Source: Diplolepis rosae (taxonomy: Eukaryota > Arthropoda > Insecta > Hymenoptera > Diplolepididae). From it: DNA of 64,000 nt. Position numbers and translations under genes: made by a program. Below the pieces are notes generated by a model that was not told the origin of the DNA, made no database searches, and was given only the letters and a program-made list of their open reading frames with translations. The DNA is taken from contig JAPYXD010000581.1 of NCBI GenBank assembly GCA_030998225.1, forward strand, positions 3,596,001-3,660,000. The letters run 5' to 3'. Below, piece after piece: positions 45,522 through 56,985 of the stretch (positions are counted from its first letter, which is position 1; each line of letters begins with the position of its first letter).

Positions 45522-46500
45522 GTAAGTTGACAATTTTTTTTCAAATGTTATATTATTTAATTTGCATTATTCAGTTTCATCAATGAAACACACTTTGGAT
45601 TTTGAAATGTACGTTGGTTTTAATTTTTTTTTTCAATGAGCAAGATCATTTTTATTCGGCGTGTATTATGTTGAAATTCGTTTGGCATCCTGAGTTCCAA
45701 TTTATTGAATTATCCCAGAAAAATATTAGTAGTCTATTTCATTAACTATATATTTCTCGTTTTTTAACTACAGTTATAGTTATCTTTTGGACGGTATTAT
45801 TCGTTTCTCCACCTTGAAATAAAACACATCCTATGAGATAGCTACATATTTCATAGTTACCTTCAGGAAAATTAAATTTGGTTCTTTCATTTTATTGGTA
45901 TGACTGACCTAGTGAACAGGTATCTGAATCTCAGAATTGGCGAAGGATCGAACAATGATTACACGTCTGAATTTTTCTTTACAGTAAAGAAACTTGAAAA
46001 ATCCATAAATCCATAGAATTCACCATGGAATATTAAACTTATAAGCTCAAAAAGTCAAACTCAGGATTCTATTACCTTTTCGTTATAACACCATAACCCT
46101 GAAACACTTTTTGAAACTGAGTCAAACTGAATTCAGATTCCTTCTGAGCGAATGAAAATACATAGGAATATCATGGTCCTATCCATGGCGCAGACCACTT
46201 TTTTCTTTTTTAGGCCTGTGTTATCTTCAGTTTATACTAAAATCACTCATACGATGTTACTATGTTTTTTATGATCTTTTAGAGACGATGTCAAATCTAA
46301 GCGTGAAGCAAAACGAATTTAAGGCTGTTTCTTTGATTGCAATTTAGACTGATTCATACTACTCTTGGACAGTGATCCCAATTAGGACGCCTCGAACCAT
46401 AGCACTTGCGTTAGCATATCATGCTTATTAGCTGTATTTAGCGCGCTATTTGCAATGCAGGAAAAAATCAGTTTTGAGAATAAAAATAAATATCACATTT
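45522..46500. other. AT-rich, nothing else recognised
   Basis: Apart from the possible exon start at 46283 I see no structure. Confidence 0.3.
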
Positions 46501-46519
46501 TTCTTCCAAAATTGTAAAA

Positions 46520-47565
46520 AAGCACATAGAGAAGAACATGTTATTTACATTAGTTTGTGATTTGTACGAAATAGGTGAAACACCTGCCGATTTCAAGGTT
46601 AACAAAACTGTAACTATGCCGAAAAAAGTAGGGTTAGACAAATGCGAGAACTACATTACTATTAGCCTGACGAAACATACCTCTAAAATCCTAACCACAA
46701 TAATGCATAGAAGAATAGAACAGACAATAGAAAACTCAATTGGCGAAGATCAGTTCGGCTTTAGGAAAAAGATGGGAACCATAAAAGCATTACTTCCCTT
46801 ACGTTTGATTGAGAGCGGCAGAATACGAGTAGGGAAACCAACTTTTATTGCGTTTGTCGACTTAGAAAAAGCATTCGACAATGTTGGCTAGTCTTAACTT
46901 TTCGACATATTAGAAAAGAAAGGGATAAAGTTCAAGGACAGGAATAGTATGTTGTGTGGCAAGGGCGACAATTTGCTTAATCCCGCACGAGCGGAGCGAG
47001 TGTGATAATCACGTGAGTGGGGATTGACCAATGGCGCCCTTGCCACACACGATATTTTTGTCTAAGTGCACGAGAAACAAGTATCTCAAAGGTGGAAGTA
47101 CGCATATATGAAAATTATTACCTGCTCTTAGCTCTCGAAATGCAATAAGACCCTTCCCGCCCGCTGATACGGGCGTGAATTTGTAATTCTGCCCCACTCT
47201 CAAAGTGCGCATACGTCACCGTCGTCGAGCGGCCATGTCACACTTTACGCCCGCTCTACGTGCACGTAAGTGGCGTTTATCGTGCATCTTGGACAAAAAA
47301 TTATTAGCTCTCTATACTAAGACTAAAAGGCAATGGTAGAAATTCAAGGGTAGCGGGAAGAAGCAAGTATTAGGAATGGGTGAGACAAGGCTGCTCCTTG
47401 TCTCCACCGATGTGTAATTTATACTCAGAAGAAGCCATCCATGAAGTTAAAGAAGAAACAAAAAATATAGGCGTGGAAATTCAAGGGAAAACAATCAAAA
47501 TGTTTCGTTTCGCGGATGACACTGCTTTGCTTTTGACAGCACGGAAAGAATTTCGGCGCAGCTGA
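46520..47565 (+). pseudogene. LINE reverse transcriptase relic, interrupted
   Basis: The plus strand reads PADFKVNKTVTMPKK, then CENYITISLTKHTSKILTTI, IGEDQFGFRKKMGT and FIAFVDLEKAFDNV, the first reverse-transcriptase blocks of a non-LTR element including the first catalytic Asp in FVDLEKAFD. After a foreign segment (about 46950-47290) the frame resumes with RQGCSLSPPMCNLYSEEAI and FRFADDTALLLT, which holds the catalytic ADD. It ends near 47565. Endonuclease, thumb and 3' parts are missing. It is unrelated to the LINE at 7.2-9.5 kb, whose reverse transcriptase is missing. Confidence 0.85.
46950..47290. mobile_element. GC-rich insertion in the LINE
   Basis: The sequence starts with a hairpin of TGTGTGGCAAGGGCG at 46954 and its complement ending near 47050. 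It splits the LINE frame between the FVDLEKAFD and RQGCSLSP blocks. It is more GC-rich than its host. The class is unknown; its exact ends are not fixed. Confidence 0.5.
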
Positions 47566-47770
47566 CGGGCCACCTATAGTACATCATCTGTACACATGGC
47601 TTGAGACAACTGTTATACCGATTTTGGCAAGGCAGACGCGTCAAACTAAGAGACAACCGTTGCTCTGCAGAGCCGTATACATGGACAGCAATTGAATTTT
47701 GTAGTTAATACACCGCTTGAACGGCAGTAGCACATCTGTTGTCTCAAAAAAGTATTGGATCTATAACTTG
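47566..47770. other. No feature recognised
   Basis: Balanced composition, no identifiable frame or repeat. Confidence 0.25.
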
Positions 47771-47773
47771 CCA

Positions 47774-48664
47774 GGGGTGTTAGTTGAAATTTGCCGGTTT
47801 TACTCATAGATGTCGCTAGAGATATGTATACATTTCTATGACTTGGCATCTATGTCATATTTTTCTATGGACAATAACCTTCAAAAATACACAATTACAT
47901 TCTGCCAAAATAATAGCATCATAGTTGTTTACCTCAGTGAATATGTCGAGTTTCATTCCAAGTAAATCGCATTTGCGGCATTCGTTGCTTTTCTTATTTT
48001 ATCAAAAGAAAAAAGCAGTTGAAGCTCATCGATTTCTGGTAGAAACTTATGGTGAACGTGCTCCAGTGATTAGAACATGTGAGAGATGGTTTCGTCAATT
48101 TAAAAGTGGAGATTTCGATTTAACAGACAATGAACATCCTGGTGCAGCGAAAAAGTTCGAAGACGAGGAATTGCAGGCGTTATTGGATGAAGACCCAACC
48201 CTATCGCAACAACAATTGGCACAAATACTAAATATGACCAGAGCAGCAATTTTCCAACGTTTAAAAGCCATGGGAAAAATTCAAAAGTATGGAAAATGGG
48301 TACCACACCAACTGAACGATAGACAAATAGAAAATCGAAAAACCATTTGTGAAATGCTGCTTCTACGGTTCGAAAGGAAATCTTTTCTGCATCGAATTGT
48401 CACAGGGGACGAAAAATGGATTTATTTCGAGAACCCGAAGCGGAAAAAATCATGGCTTTTGAAGAAGTCGAAAAATGGCTCGTCGAATGGTTTGCCTTGA
48501 AAGAGAAAAAGTTTTTTTTGGAATGGTATCCATGATTTGCCTGAAAGATGGGCAAAATGTGTAGAATCCAATGGTCAATACTTTGAATAAAATTTTTTTG
48601 AGATTCCCTTGAGAATTAAGTGTTTTCTTTATTGAAAAAACCGGCAAACTTCAACTAACACCCC
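47774..48664 (+). mobile_element. Internally deleted Mos1-type mariner
   Basis: The terminal repeats GGGGTGTTAGTTGAARTTTG lie at both ends, the right one inverted (48637-48664). They enclose a mariner whose middle is deleted. At about 890 bp it is shorter than the usual 1.3 kb. It is the type of derivative that could be moved by a related transposase. Confidence 0.85.
47943..48500 (+). pseudogene. Mos1-type mariner transposase, truncated frame
   Basis: From ATG at 47943 (MSSFIPSKSHLRHSLLF) the frame is open for 185 codons. It has the first HTH, TCERWFRQFKSGDFDL, the second HTH (QQQLAQILNMTRAAIFQRLK), KWVPHQLNDRQIENR and LHRIVTGDEKWIYF with the first catalytic Asp. It ends in a foreign tail after RKKSW, because the segment with the second and third Asp is deleted. 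The original C-terminus resumes at about 48512 as NGIHDLPERWAKCVESNGQY and stops at 48587. The DNA-binding half looks intact and could act as a repressor if expressed; that is speculation. Confidence 0.85.
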
Positions 48665-48667
48665 GGT

Positions 48668-49930
48668 AATTCGTGCGGTTTGCTAAGAGATGGCGTAACT
48701 TGATTATTATTTCATCGTTCCAATATACCGAACATGCGTTAGAAAGCTACTGTCATTGTGCGTCTTTTTCAGTATATTGTTATTCATTTGAAGCGTAAAC
48801 AACAATAATTTTTTTTCACTCAAATATGTCGAACTTTGTGCCTGAAAAAGTGTTTTTGCGGGGAGTTCTTCTTCTTTACTTTAATATGGAAAAAACTGCT
48901 GCCGAAAGTCATCGTATTTTGGTGGAAGTTTATGGTGAACATGCTCTAGCTGAGCAAACGTGCGAAAAGTGGTTTGCATGATTTAAAAGTGGGGATTTTG
49001 GCTTGGAAGACGAAGAACGTCCTGGGCAGCCAAAAAAGTTTGAAGATGAAGAACTGGAAGCATTACTCGATGAAGATTGTTGCCAAACACAAGAAGAGCT
49101 CGCAGAATCTTTGGGAGTTACTCAAGCAGCCATTACAAAATGTTTAAAAGCAGCCGGATACATTCAAAAGCAAGGAAATTGGGTTCAACGTGAACTCAAG
49201 CCGAGAGACGTTGAACGGCGGTTTTGCATGTCCGAAATTCTGCTGGAACTCCACAAAAAGAAGTCATTTTTTCATCGGATTGTTACTGGTGATTAAAAAT
49301 GGATCCATTACGACAACCTCAAGCGCAAAAAATGATATGTGAAACCCGGCCAACCAGTCAAATCGACGGATAAGCCGAATATCCATGGCGCGAAGGTAAT
49401 GCTCTGTATTTGGTGGGATCAGAAGGGTGTACTGTATTATGAGCTGCTAAAACCGGGTGAAACCATCAATGGAGAACGCTACCGAACACAATTAATCCTT
49501 TCGAAGAGAGCAATAGCCGAAAAACGACCGGAATATGCGATCAGACACAAGGCAATAATTTTCCATCATGACAACGCTCGGCCCCATGTTGCTATTCCGG
49601 TTAAGAACTATTTGGAAAACAGTGGATGGGAAGTTTTACCCCACCCCCCCTTATAGCCCAGACCTTGCCCCTTCTGACTACCATTTGTTCCGGTCGATGC
49701 AGAACGCTCTCACTGGAATACGGTTTAAATCAGAACAGGGTATCAAAAATTGGCTTGATTCATTCTTGGTCGCCAAGCCGGCGCAGTTCTTCTGAGATGG
49801 AATCCACAAATTGCCAGAAAGATGGGAAAAAGTCATAGCTTTAGATGGGTAATACTTTGGATAATACTATTGTACATGTTTTTCTTAAATAAACGTTCAA
49901 ATTTTGAAAAAAAAGCGCACGAAAAACCAG
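48668..49930 (+). mobile_element. Second Mos1-type mariner, nearly full length
   Basis: Possible termini are ATTCGTGCGGTTT at 48669 and the inverted TTTTTCGTGCGCTTTT ending near 49928. The element starts only a few bases after the previous mariner, so two elements stand head to tail. Size is near 1.26 kb, normal for mariner. Confidence 0.65.
48826..49848 (+). pseudogene. Mos1-type mariner transposase, full length but broken
   Basis: From ATG at 48826 (MSNFVPEKVFLRGVLLLY) the whole transposase can be read: HTH 1, a stop at the Trp of EKWFA, GDFGLEDEERPGQPKKFEDE, HTH 2, FHRIVTGD with the first Asp followed by a stop in place of Glu, another stop in KRKK-stop-YVKPGQP, VMLCIWWDQKGVLYYELLKP and FHHDNARPH with the second Asp. 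A C-run near 49645 shifts the frame, after which the third Asp reads YSPDLAPSDYHLF. A last stop replaces Gln near the end. All three catalytic Asp codons survive; three nonsense changes and one frameshift inactivate it. Confidence 0.88.
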
Positions 49931-50079
49931 ACGTGGAAAACGAAAGGACAAGATTCGTGCTAGAGTTTAGCACTGCTGGTAGGCACGCCTGCTGTGCCGA
50001 AATTCTTTCTATGTGATTTTTTAAGGTTTTGCAATATGAGGCTGTGTATTGTTATGGAGCAAAAATATTTTGTGTGTCG
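49931..50079. other. Short spacer
   Basis: AGCACTGCTGGTAGGCACGC near 49970 may be an imperfect hairpin; nothing else. Confidence 0.25.
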
Positions 50080-50940
50080 TGTCACCCCATTCTGGTTGCT
50101 TTCGCTTTAATGCTTGGTTCAACGTTATCAATTGTTATTAGTAACAATCACCAGTAATCGTTTCACCAGGTTTTAGCAGTTTATAGTACACAGCTCCCTT
50201 CTGATCCAACTAAATACACAGCAAAACCTTCTTTACATGAATATTGCATATTGGTTGTGATATTGATGGTTGGCCGAGGTTCACCCATGATTTTTTGCGC
50301 TTGGGTATGTCAAAATAGATCCACTTTTCATCACTAGTAACAATTTGATATGAAACCACCAAAGAAATTTGAAAATGCAGTATTGCATGCATTGCTAGAC
50401 GAAGATTTAACTCAAACACTAAGACAATTAGCAGAAGCATTAGAAGTTAACTAGGGAACTATTTTGAGATGTTTACATGCCATTGGCAAGATCCAGAAAG
50501 AAGAAAAATGAATGCCATACAAATTGAAAAAAAGAGACATCGAAAGGCGAAAAACCACTTGTGGAATTTTGTTTGATCGGTTCAAAAGAAAGTAATTACG
50601 GTACCCATTTTCTTTCTTTTTGGATCTTGCTAATGGTAAGTAAACGTCTAGAAATTGTTCCTGGGTCAACTTCCAATGCTTCTGACAATTGTTTTAGGGT
50701 TCGAGTTGAATCTTCGTCCAGAAATGCATGCAATTCTGCATCTTCCAAATTTTTTTGGTGGTTTTCCACCGTCTTTGTTGCTGAGGTAGGAATCACCACT
50801 TTTGAATCGTCAAAACCAATCTCTGTATATTGTCTTTGATAGAACATTTTCACTATAAACTTCCGCAAGAATACGATGACTTTCAACAGAGGTTTCTTTT
50901 TGAAATAAAATAATGAAGTAAAACTTCGCGCAAATAATGA
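50080..50940 (-). pseudogene. Scrambled Mos1-type mariner with inverted HTH segment
   Basis: Three pieces alternate in orientation. On the minus strand from about 50940 to 50596: ETSVESHRILAEVYSENVLS, then LEDAELHAFLDEDSTRTLKQ, LSEALEVDPGTISRRL and KIQKERKWVP. On the plus strand at 50350-50593: FENAVLHALLDEDLTQTLRQ, LAEALEVN, IGKIQKEEK, and RDIERRKTTCGILFDRFKRK. On the minus strand from 50345 to 50090: YQIVTSDEKWIYFDIPKRKK with the first Asp, then LCIWLDQKGAVYYKLLKPGE. The two HTH pieces are diverged copies facing each other. Stops and the rearrangement make it non-functional. Confidence 0.8.
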
Positions 50941-51080
50941 GAATTTGGCACAAAAATTTGACCCAAAACAATATTTGTATTGGCTTGAAAAAATATTTTT
51001 GTAAATATAACAAAATGCCATAAAGAGGGATAAAATATTTTGTGTACTTTGAAAATTTGAATTGTGGTAAAAAGTCATCC

Positions 51081-51960
51081 ATTAATGCAGTTAATTGCGA
51101 CTGAAATTAATTTTTATTTAAGAATAACTTTTAGGGAGGACAAAGTGGGACTAAATTAATTAATTTTTGAAGCGAGTGAAATATTTAGTTAGCTTAACAA
51201 AACAACCTTGTACAAACAACAATAACTTTACAATAATAACAGAGAACGTTCAACAAAATCAGTTCTTTGTGATTGCTAAATTTTTTCGTAGTTCACCTGA
51301 AGAAATTATTTACTCTTGTTTGACATTCAGGGCATATTCGCAGCACTGGAATGTAATAGTCAGAGGAAAAGACCATTAAATCATGTTTAGGACTTAGTAA
51401 AGCCAAAGGGTCCCGAAGGACAGAATGGGTTGTAAAGCTAATTATATCCACACAACCTGAAGTGGGCATTATAGTCCAAGTGTGAAATAAACTGCAGCTT
51501 CGTTTAAGTTCAGGAACATATTATTATGTATTAACATAACTTCACTACTTTATATGACCCTTGTGTCTCTACTTCAAAATACATTTAAATATTCTCTTTC
51601 TTATGACAAAAGAACATTTTTACTTGTAGAGGCAGAGAAAGTTTCCAAAACACTGAAGAATTTTGACTCAATTTTTATTGTATTAATTGTCGACAATTTT
51701 AAGAGAAATTTTTATGGGCAGAAATTATTGCAAATATAAATTGGTCTCCCTATAATATTTTTTCAAGTAAAATTTTATAAGGGAGATAATTCACCAAATT
51801 TGTTTGAAAAGCAATTATAATATCGGATTTTTAGTAAAAATAATGAAATAGTCCCAATTAATATCTTTGTTATTTTATACAAATGGAACAAATAAAATCC
51901 TATTGAATTTTGGAAAGAATGGTGTTAGTTCAGGGTCAGTACAGGAGAGCGAAATAGAAT
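51081..51960. other. AT-rich, no gene seen
   Basis: A few short open frames without domains. Confidence 0.3.
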
Positions 51961-51964
51961 TTAT

Positions 51965-52290
51965 CCCTGGAAAATAACTGGGTTCTTTCGGTCCGTCGTT
52001 CGCAGGTTCTAGGCGCGATAACTTGTCAGGAAAACGACGCCAGCCGCCTGCTGGCTATACCACTATTGAGAAAAAAGTAAAATTGAGAAGACAGACAGTG
52101 AAGGGAACGGGACGAAAAAAAGAAAAGAGAGAAAAAAGAGACTTCACACCCGAGAGGAAGATGGAAAACCATTCGTGTAGGAGGGAACGGCCGAAAAGTG
52201 CGAAAGAGACTAAAGAGAATGGTGCAGGCTGCAGAGGTTCCTTTTTTTAATCTGACAGTTCTCTCTACTTTATTTATTCTGCCGGGTGTT
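51965..52290 (+). other. GC-richer block with a Lys/Arg-rich open frame
   Basis: The plus strand is open from about 52023 to 52248 and reads SGKRRQPPAGYTTIEKKVKL, followed by a very basic stretch, KRDFTPERKMENHSCRRERP. No ATG begins it; the purine-rich strand (GAAAAGAGAG) alone would produce such a frame. It could be an exon or simply a purine-rich tract. Confidence 0.25.
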
Positions 52291-53320
52291 TGCACGATTG
52301 AAAAAACACAATTATTCCATGAAAGAAGTAAATAAATAATAAATATAAATCAAATGTAAAAAATTCGTCGGTGAAATAATCGTGAAATTTGACGGACAAG
52401 ATTCAATGAAACGTAATTAATAAAAATTTCAGATAAAAAACATTATATCGTGGTCAAATTATGAGAAACATTAATTTTTTTTTTAAAAAATGTGAAATTT
52501 TTAATATAATTAATTAAATTAATTTTTAAATTTTTTTCGTTTAAAAAATACAATATATCATAATTATTAAAATGTCTAACTTTTACACCAATTAGCTATT
52601 ATATATATGCTCGACATTTGAAGAAAACGAGTTCATTTATTTGGTCCAAACCATTTTATGCAAACAAAATGATACATAATTAAAACGTGACACGCTTTTT
52701 CGTGCTTTTATTGCATTACTTTCGTTGCAACTATATATAGACTTTCTAATTATCTTTCACGTTTATTATAGAACACTGAACAGTTAAATATAAAAACAAA
52801 AATTCAACCTCATTTCAAGTGGCAGCTAAAAACTGGATATACTTAAAAATTGTTCTTGTATAAATAATGATAATGGTACGAGTACAGTTGATTGTGAATA
52901 TTTCTATTTAAATTACCAATCCAATTTAATGCTGTCTATTACAGGATATAAAATTACGATTTATAAACCGAAAAAAAGGTATTCTAAAATTGAGAGGGAA
53001 ATATTCTTTTCACTTACGAAAGATTTTGAACGAAATAATAATAGATTCGTTATTCCAGACAATTAGTATGGTTGAAAATGATTTCTTTGTTAATATTTAT
53101 CTGAAGTGTTAGAGTTTTTTCACATTCCTGTAACTATTATTGATTTTTGTTTAATCTTTATAAATAATATCTTTTTAAGAAATGTATTATTAATTCTTCT
53201 AAAATGCATTGAAAATAATTTTGATCTTATTGTTCTTGCTTTTAGAAATTGTAATTTAGTTTGTGGTTATTTCAATTGTTTTATATTTTTTAAGAAATAT
53301 TTTTAAAATCTAAAAACATC
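52291..53320. other. Very AT-rich, no gene seen
   Basis: Long A and T runs and no repeat ends or coding frames. Confidence 0.4.
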
Positions 53321-53323
53321 TTC

Positions 53324-53532
53324 CACGTGGAAAATAAAATTTACTTGATTTAAGATCATAATTAGTTGACTCTATTTAACAAAGACATTGACTTCATCTA
53401 AGTGAAATTTACTTGATCCAAGAATGAGATTTTTGACTGAAGTAAATCTTACTTGAATTATGTCACTTTATTTATTGAATAGATCCAACTAATTGCACTC
53501 TTGGATCAAAAAAATATATTTTTCGTGCTCTT
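53324..53532. mobile_element. Fold-back element with TTGATCCAAG words
   Basis: The left end CACGTGGAAAATAAAATTTA and the complement of the right end (CACGAAAAATATATTTTTTT) are inverted. The match continues through CTTGATYYAAG and AATTAGTTG. Words TTACTTGA and its complement recur inside. Confidence 0.65.
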
Positions 53533-53554
53533 ACATACATCAGAAAAAATTCCA

Positions 53555-53940
53555 AAATCCCATTCCAAAATCTGTTGCCAAAGTATTTCGAATCAATTCG
53601 AAAAACTTTTTGAACTTTATTTGATGTAAATCGATTGAAAATTAATCTGACTCAATCCGATTTATTTTTCTTCAATCCGGAACATGAATCTTAACCAATT
53701 TTTCAACCCAAATTAATCGGAGCTCGGACTAATCTAAATCGAATTTTCAATCCGAATGAATCCGGGGTCGGAATATTTCAGATTGAAATCTTGGTTGAGA
53801 TTAATGTCCCGGATTAAAGAAAAATGAATCGGATTGAGTCGGATTAATTTTCAAATCATTTACATCAAACGAAATTCAAAAAGTTTTTCGGATTGATTCG
53901 GAATGCTATGGCAACAAATTTTGGAATGGCTTTGATTTGC
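53555..53940. mobile_element. CCGAATC-family fold-back
   Basis: The arms CCATTCCAAAATYTGTTGCC at 53560 and inverted from about 53932 match for about 170 bp, including GAAAAACTTTTTGAA and GACTCAATCCGAT. The loop has further AATCCGAA words. No coding. Confidence 0.75.
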
Positions 53941-54830
53941 TCAGATTGCACAGAGATATCTTTATCCAACTAGAATTATAATATCATCCTTGAACTCTCT
54001 AATCATAGTAATCACTCAATATTGAAACTCAAATGATAGAGCATATATAAAACTTTCAGTAAAACCAGAATGTAAAACTTTTGTGTAATTTTTCCCGTTT
54101 TGCTGAAAACTGGAAAACTAAACAATTAAAACTGTTTGTGAATTTACAATACATTACAGTAGAAATTGTAGTCTAAAATTTCAATAGGAGTATTGTGTAG
54201 TAAATTACAATAATCTTAATGTAATTCTAAGTCAAATTAGAAAATCAATCGAGAAATTTTCCTAAATTTCCGTCTCATTCTGCTTCAAAACGAAAGGCAG
54301 TCGATGCCATGCGATAACCTCAAATTGAATTAGTGGTTAACTCTCTGCCGGCTAAAGCACAATTATTTTAAATATTTGCTTATTCTTATTTGGAAAATTC
54401 CAATTTCAATTCTCGTTCAATTAGACTCTGAAATTTTATTCCTTTTTAAATTCCGAACTTGTAAATCATAGTTCTTTTTAAATTTGTTACTAATTTAAAG
54501 TACATTTTAAATTTTGTATATTTAATTTTAAAGTCGAACAAGTAAAACTAATAAAATTGAAAACTGATATCTCTATGGCTTCAATGAATTAAAATAGAAA
54601 GACAATAGTTCAGTGCGGTATCTTCAATTCAACTCCGAAAATCTCTTAGTTTGAGATCAATAAAGTTCGACGAGGACAATTTAAAATCCAAGTTCGGGAG
54701 TAATAAAAGTCATCGTGGACTTGTATAGATCTTTGTAAAGATCTTTTGAACTGTGTCATAAATAAGCATCACCACCTTTACGGAATATACCTGTGCGGAC
54801 TATATGTCCGTCTCTTTCGCACACCTTGTA
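53941..54830. other. AT-rich; ATTACAATA words near 54150-54230
   Basis: Words such as TGTAATTTAC and ATTACAAT recur and reappear at 55870-56050, where the block ends in TTCTTAACAGTGTA. The two parts may belong to one fold-back element that received the mariner and another repeat. Confidence 0.4.
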
Positions 54831-54832
54831 TA

Positions 54833-55548
54833 CGAGGTGTGTCCGGAAAGTATCGGGCCTACCTTTATATCTCCGCGCCATAGTGTTCGAGCGACCTTTG
54901 TGGGACATGAACGTCAACAGTAAAGCCTCACGAACCTATCGGTTCCTTGTTGACATCTGCCGGACGTATAGTTCATGCGCAGCGTGTCTTTGTTTACAAA
55001 GCTATTTTTGAGTTCGGCGGATTTTGTGATTGTTAAAAATGACTGAATTGAAATTGAGCGGGTGCGACTTGCGATTGAAGGTGATCGTCGATTAACTGTT
55101 CGTGAACTAGAAAATGATCTCGGAATACCGAAAACTACTGTTTGGGAAATTTTGAACAAGATTTTAGGAATGACTCGCGTGTGTGCCAGCGCATTCATCG
55201 AATCTTGTGCAGCAGTTTCTGAGTAAACACAGTATCGCATTGCTTCGACAACCTCCGTACAGTCCCGACATAGCCCCCAGTGACTTTTGGCTGTTTCCAA
55301 AACTCAAAAAACCACTCAAAGGACAGCGATTCGATGAGAAAACGACGGTTGAAAATAATGCGATGAGCGTACTCAAGGCCATCCCTAAAAGTGAGTTCCA
55401 GGACTGTTCCGAGAAGTGTTAACATCGCTGGAACCGTGTTATTCAATCAAGTGGGGATTACTTTGAAGGATGCCACCCGCCCGATGATGAAGAATAACGC
55501 CAGCGCGGAGATATAAAGATAGGCCCGATACTTTCCGAACAGACACCT
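54833..55548 (+). mobile_element. Mariner deletion derivative
   Basis: The terminal repeat CGAGGTGTGTCCGGAAAGTA extends through GGGCCTACCTTTATATCTCC and is inverted at the right end. Only 716 bp remain. The same family begins at 63841 in the opposite orientation. Confidence 0.88.
55038..55497 (+). pseudogene. Mariner transposase, internal deletion
   Basis: An N-terminal part reads MTELK, then after a shift IERVRLAIEGDRRLTVRELE and GIPKTTVWEILNKILGMTRV, a helix-turn-helix. Near 55180 it jumps to the C-terminal part: HSSNLVQQFLSKHSIALLRQ, PPYSPDIAPSDFWLFPKLKK with the third Asp, and KSEFQDC, RWNRVIQSSGDYFEGC, ending DDEE. The first and second Asp are deleted. It could not be active. The lineage differs from the Mos1-type copies. 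Confidence 0.85.
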
Positions 55549-55775
55549 GTGGGGATCCTGCGTACTACGCACTCACCGCCGTATGGATTAACCCTCAACT
55601 CAACCTGCCAATTAATAAAGGTACGGAACTTCTCTCTCTTTTATTTTCTGTGTCTTTTCAACTATTGTACCAACCAGCCTGTGCCTACATTTTATAATAA
55701 TTGTATCAATGGATTTTGTAATCGAGTAATTATTTTAATAAATTCAATTTGTATTATTTTGATAATCTTTGCGTC
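55549..55775 (+). repeat. Dispersed repeat with CT run, copy 2
   Basis: CACCTGTGGGG, AATAAAGGTACGGAACTTCTCTCTC and AATAAATTCAATTTGTATTA are shared with 29453-29705 in the same order. The mariner stands directly at its left end. Confidence 0.6.
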
Positions 55776-56690
55776 TTTCATTGACTTATTCTCATCCCTA
55801 AGCGAGGATCATTCGATCCTAATTTAAAACGAGGAACCTTTGATCTTAGTAAGAATTTACGCAATTGTGACGTAACATACATATGCTCTAATGTACATTT
55901 TTTGGATGATGTGAAATTACAATACATTTGCATTAATTTTACAACACTTTACATTTAAGATACATTTCCATGTATTGTAAAATTCAATTTCGTTTTGGTA
56001 ATAAAATTCCATTACCTTTATTGTAAAATTACAATAGAAATTCTTAACAGTGTATACTAGGAATTATAGTGTGATGTGAAGCCCGCTCAATAAAATCAAT
56101 TCCTAACGGGCTAATATAATTTTGCGGTCAATCAAACATTACTTTCATAGGCAATTTTAGAAACGAAAATTTTTATGTGCATGAGTATTGAAATTTCTGT
56201 CATAATAATTCTTTCTTAAGTATAAGAGAATTTCTACAATTGTGTATTCCTACTAAAATTGAGTTTCATATAAAAAAATTATGATATTTAAAATCTGTAG
56301 CAAGGGTGCTCGAGTAATTCAGACATTATCACTTTTTCCGTAAAATTGAATAGTTGTAGATTGACCACAAAGTAAGACACAATTATGAAAATAAACCTTA
56401 TACTTAAAACAAATCATTTCAACGGAATTCTTAATAGTTGCGCACTAGAAGAAATCGCCTATGTAAATAATGTTTATTTAACTGCAAAATGATTTTGCCC
56501 CGTTAGAAATGAATTTCACCAACGAAGTATGATGTCCCACTGAAATGTGTAATTTGAAATACTAGTTCTTAAAAATTTAGTATACAGTTTTGAAATTATT
56601 GTGCAAATATACTTTTATTTTATCATAGAAACTTTTCAAATTCCTATATTTATTATACATTCTTCTAATATATTATAATTAGAAGAATTT
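55776..56690. other. AT-rich; end of an ATTACAATA word block
   Basis: The word block runs to TTAACAGTGTATA at about 56055. The rest shows nothing I can define. Confidence 0.35.
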
Positions 56691-56985
56691 CACCGGTGAA
56701 ATTTTCGAAAAAGAATTCAATCCGAGCCCTTCCGAAATCTGTTCTGGAATCATTCAGTCATTCTTAACCGATTCGAAAAACTTTTTGGATCTCGTTCGAT
56801 ACAAATCAGTTGAAAGTCAATCCGAATCAATGCAATTCATTTCGGTTCAACCCGAATAATTCCAACCATGCTTTCAGTTTTGATTTGAATTTATTTGAAT
56901 TGAGCCGGAATGAATCGGATTGATTTTAACGGATTTGCATCGGAAGAGATTCAAAAAGTTTTTCGGATTGGTTTATAAATACTGA
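56691..56985. mobile_element. CCGAATC-family fold-back
   Basis: It begins CACCGGTGAAATTTTCGAAA, like the other family members. GATTCGAAAAACTTTTTGGA near 56770 pairs with TCAAAAAGTTTTTCGGATTG near 56955. The interior has AATCCGAA-type words. Confidence 0.65.
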
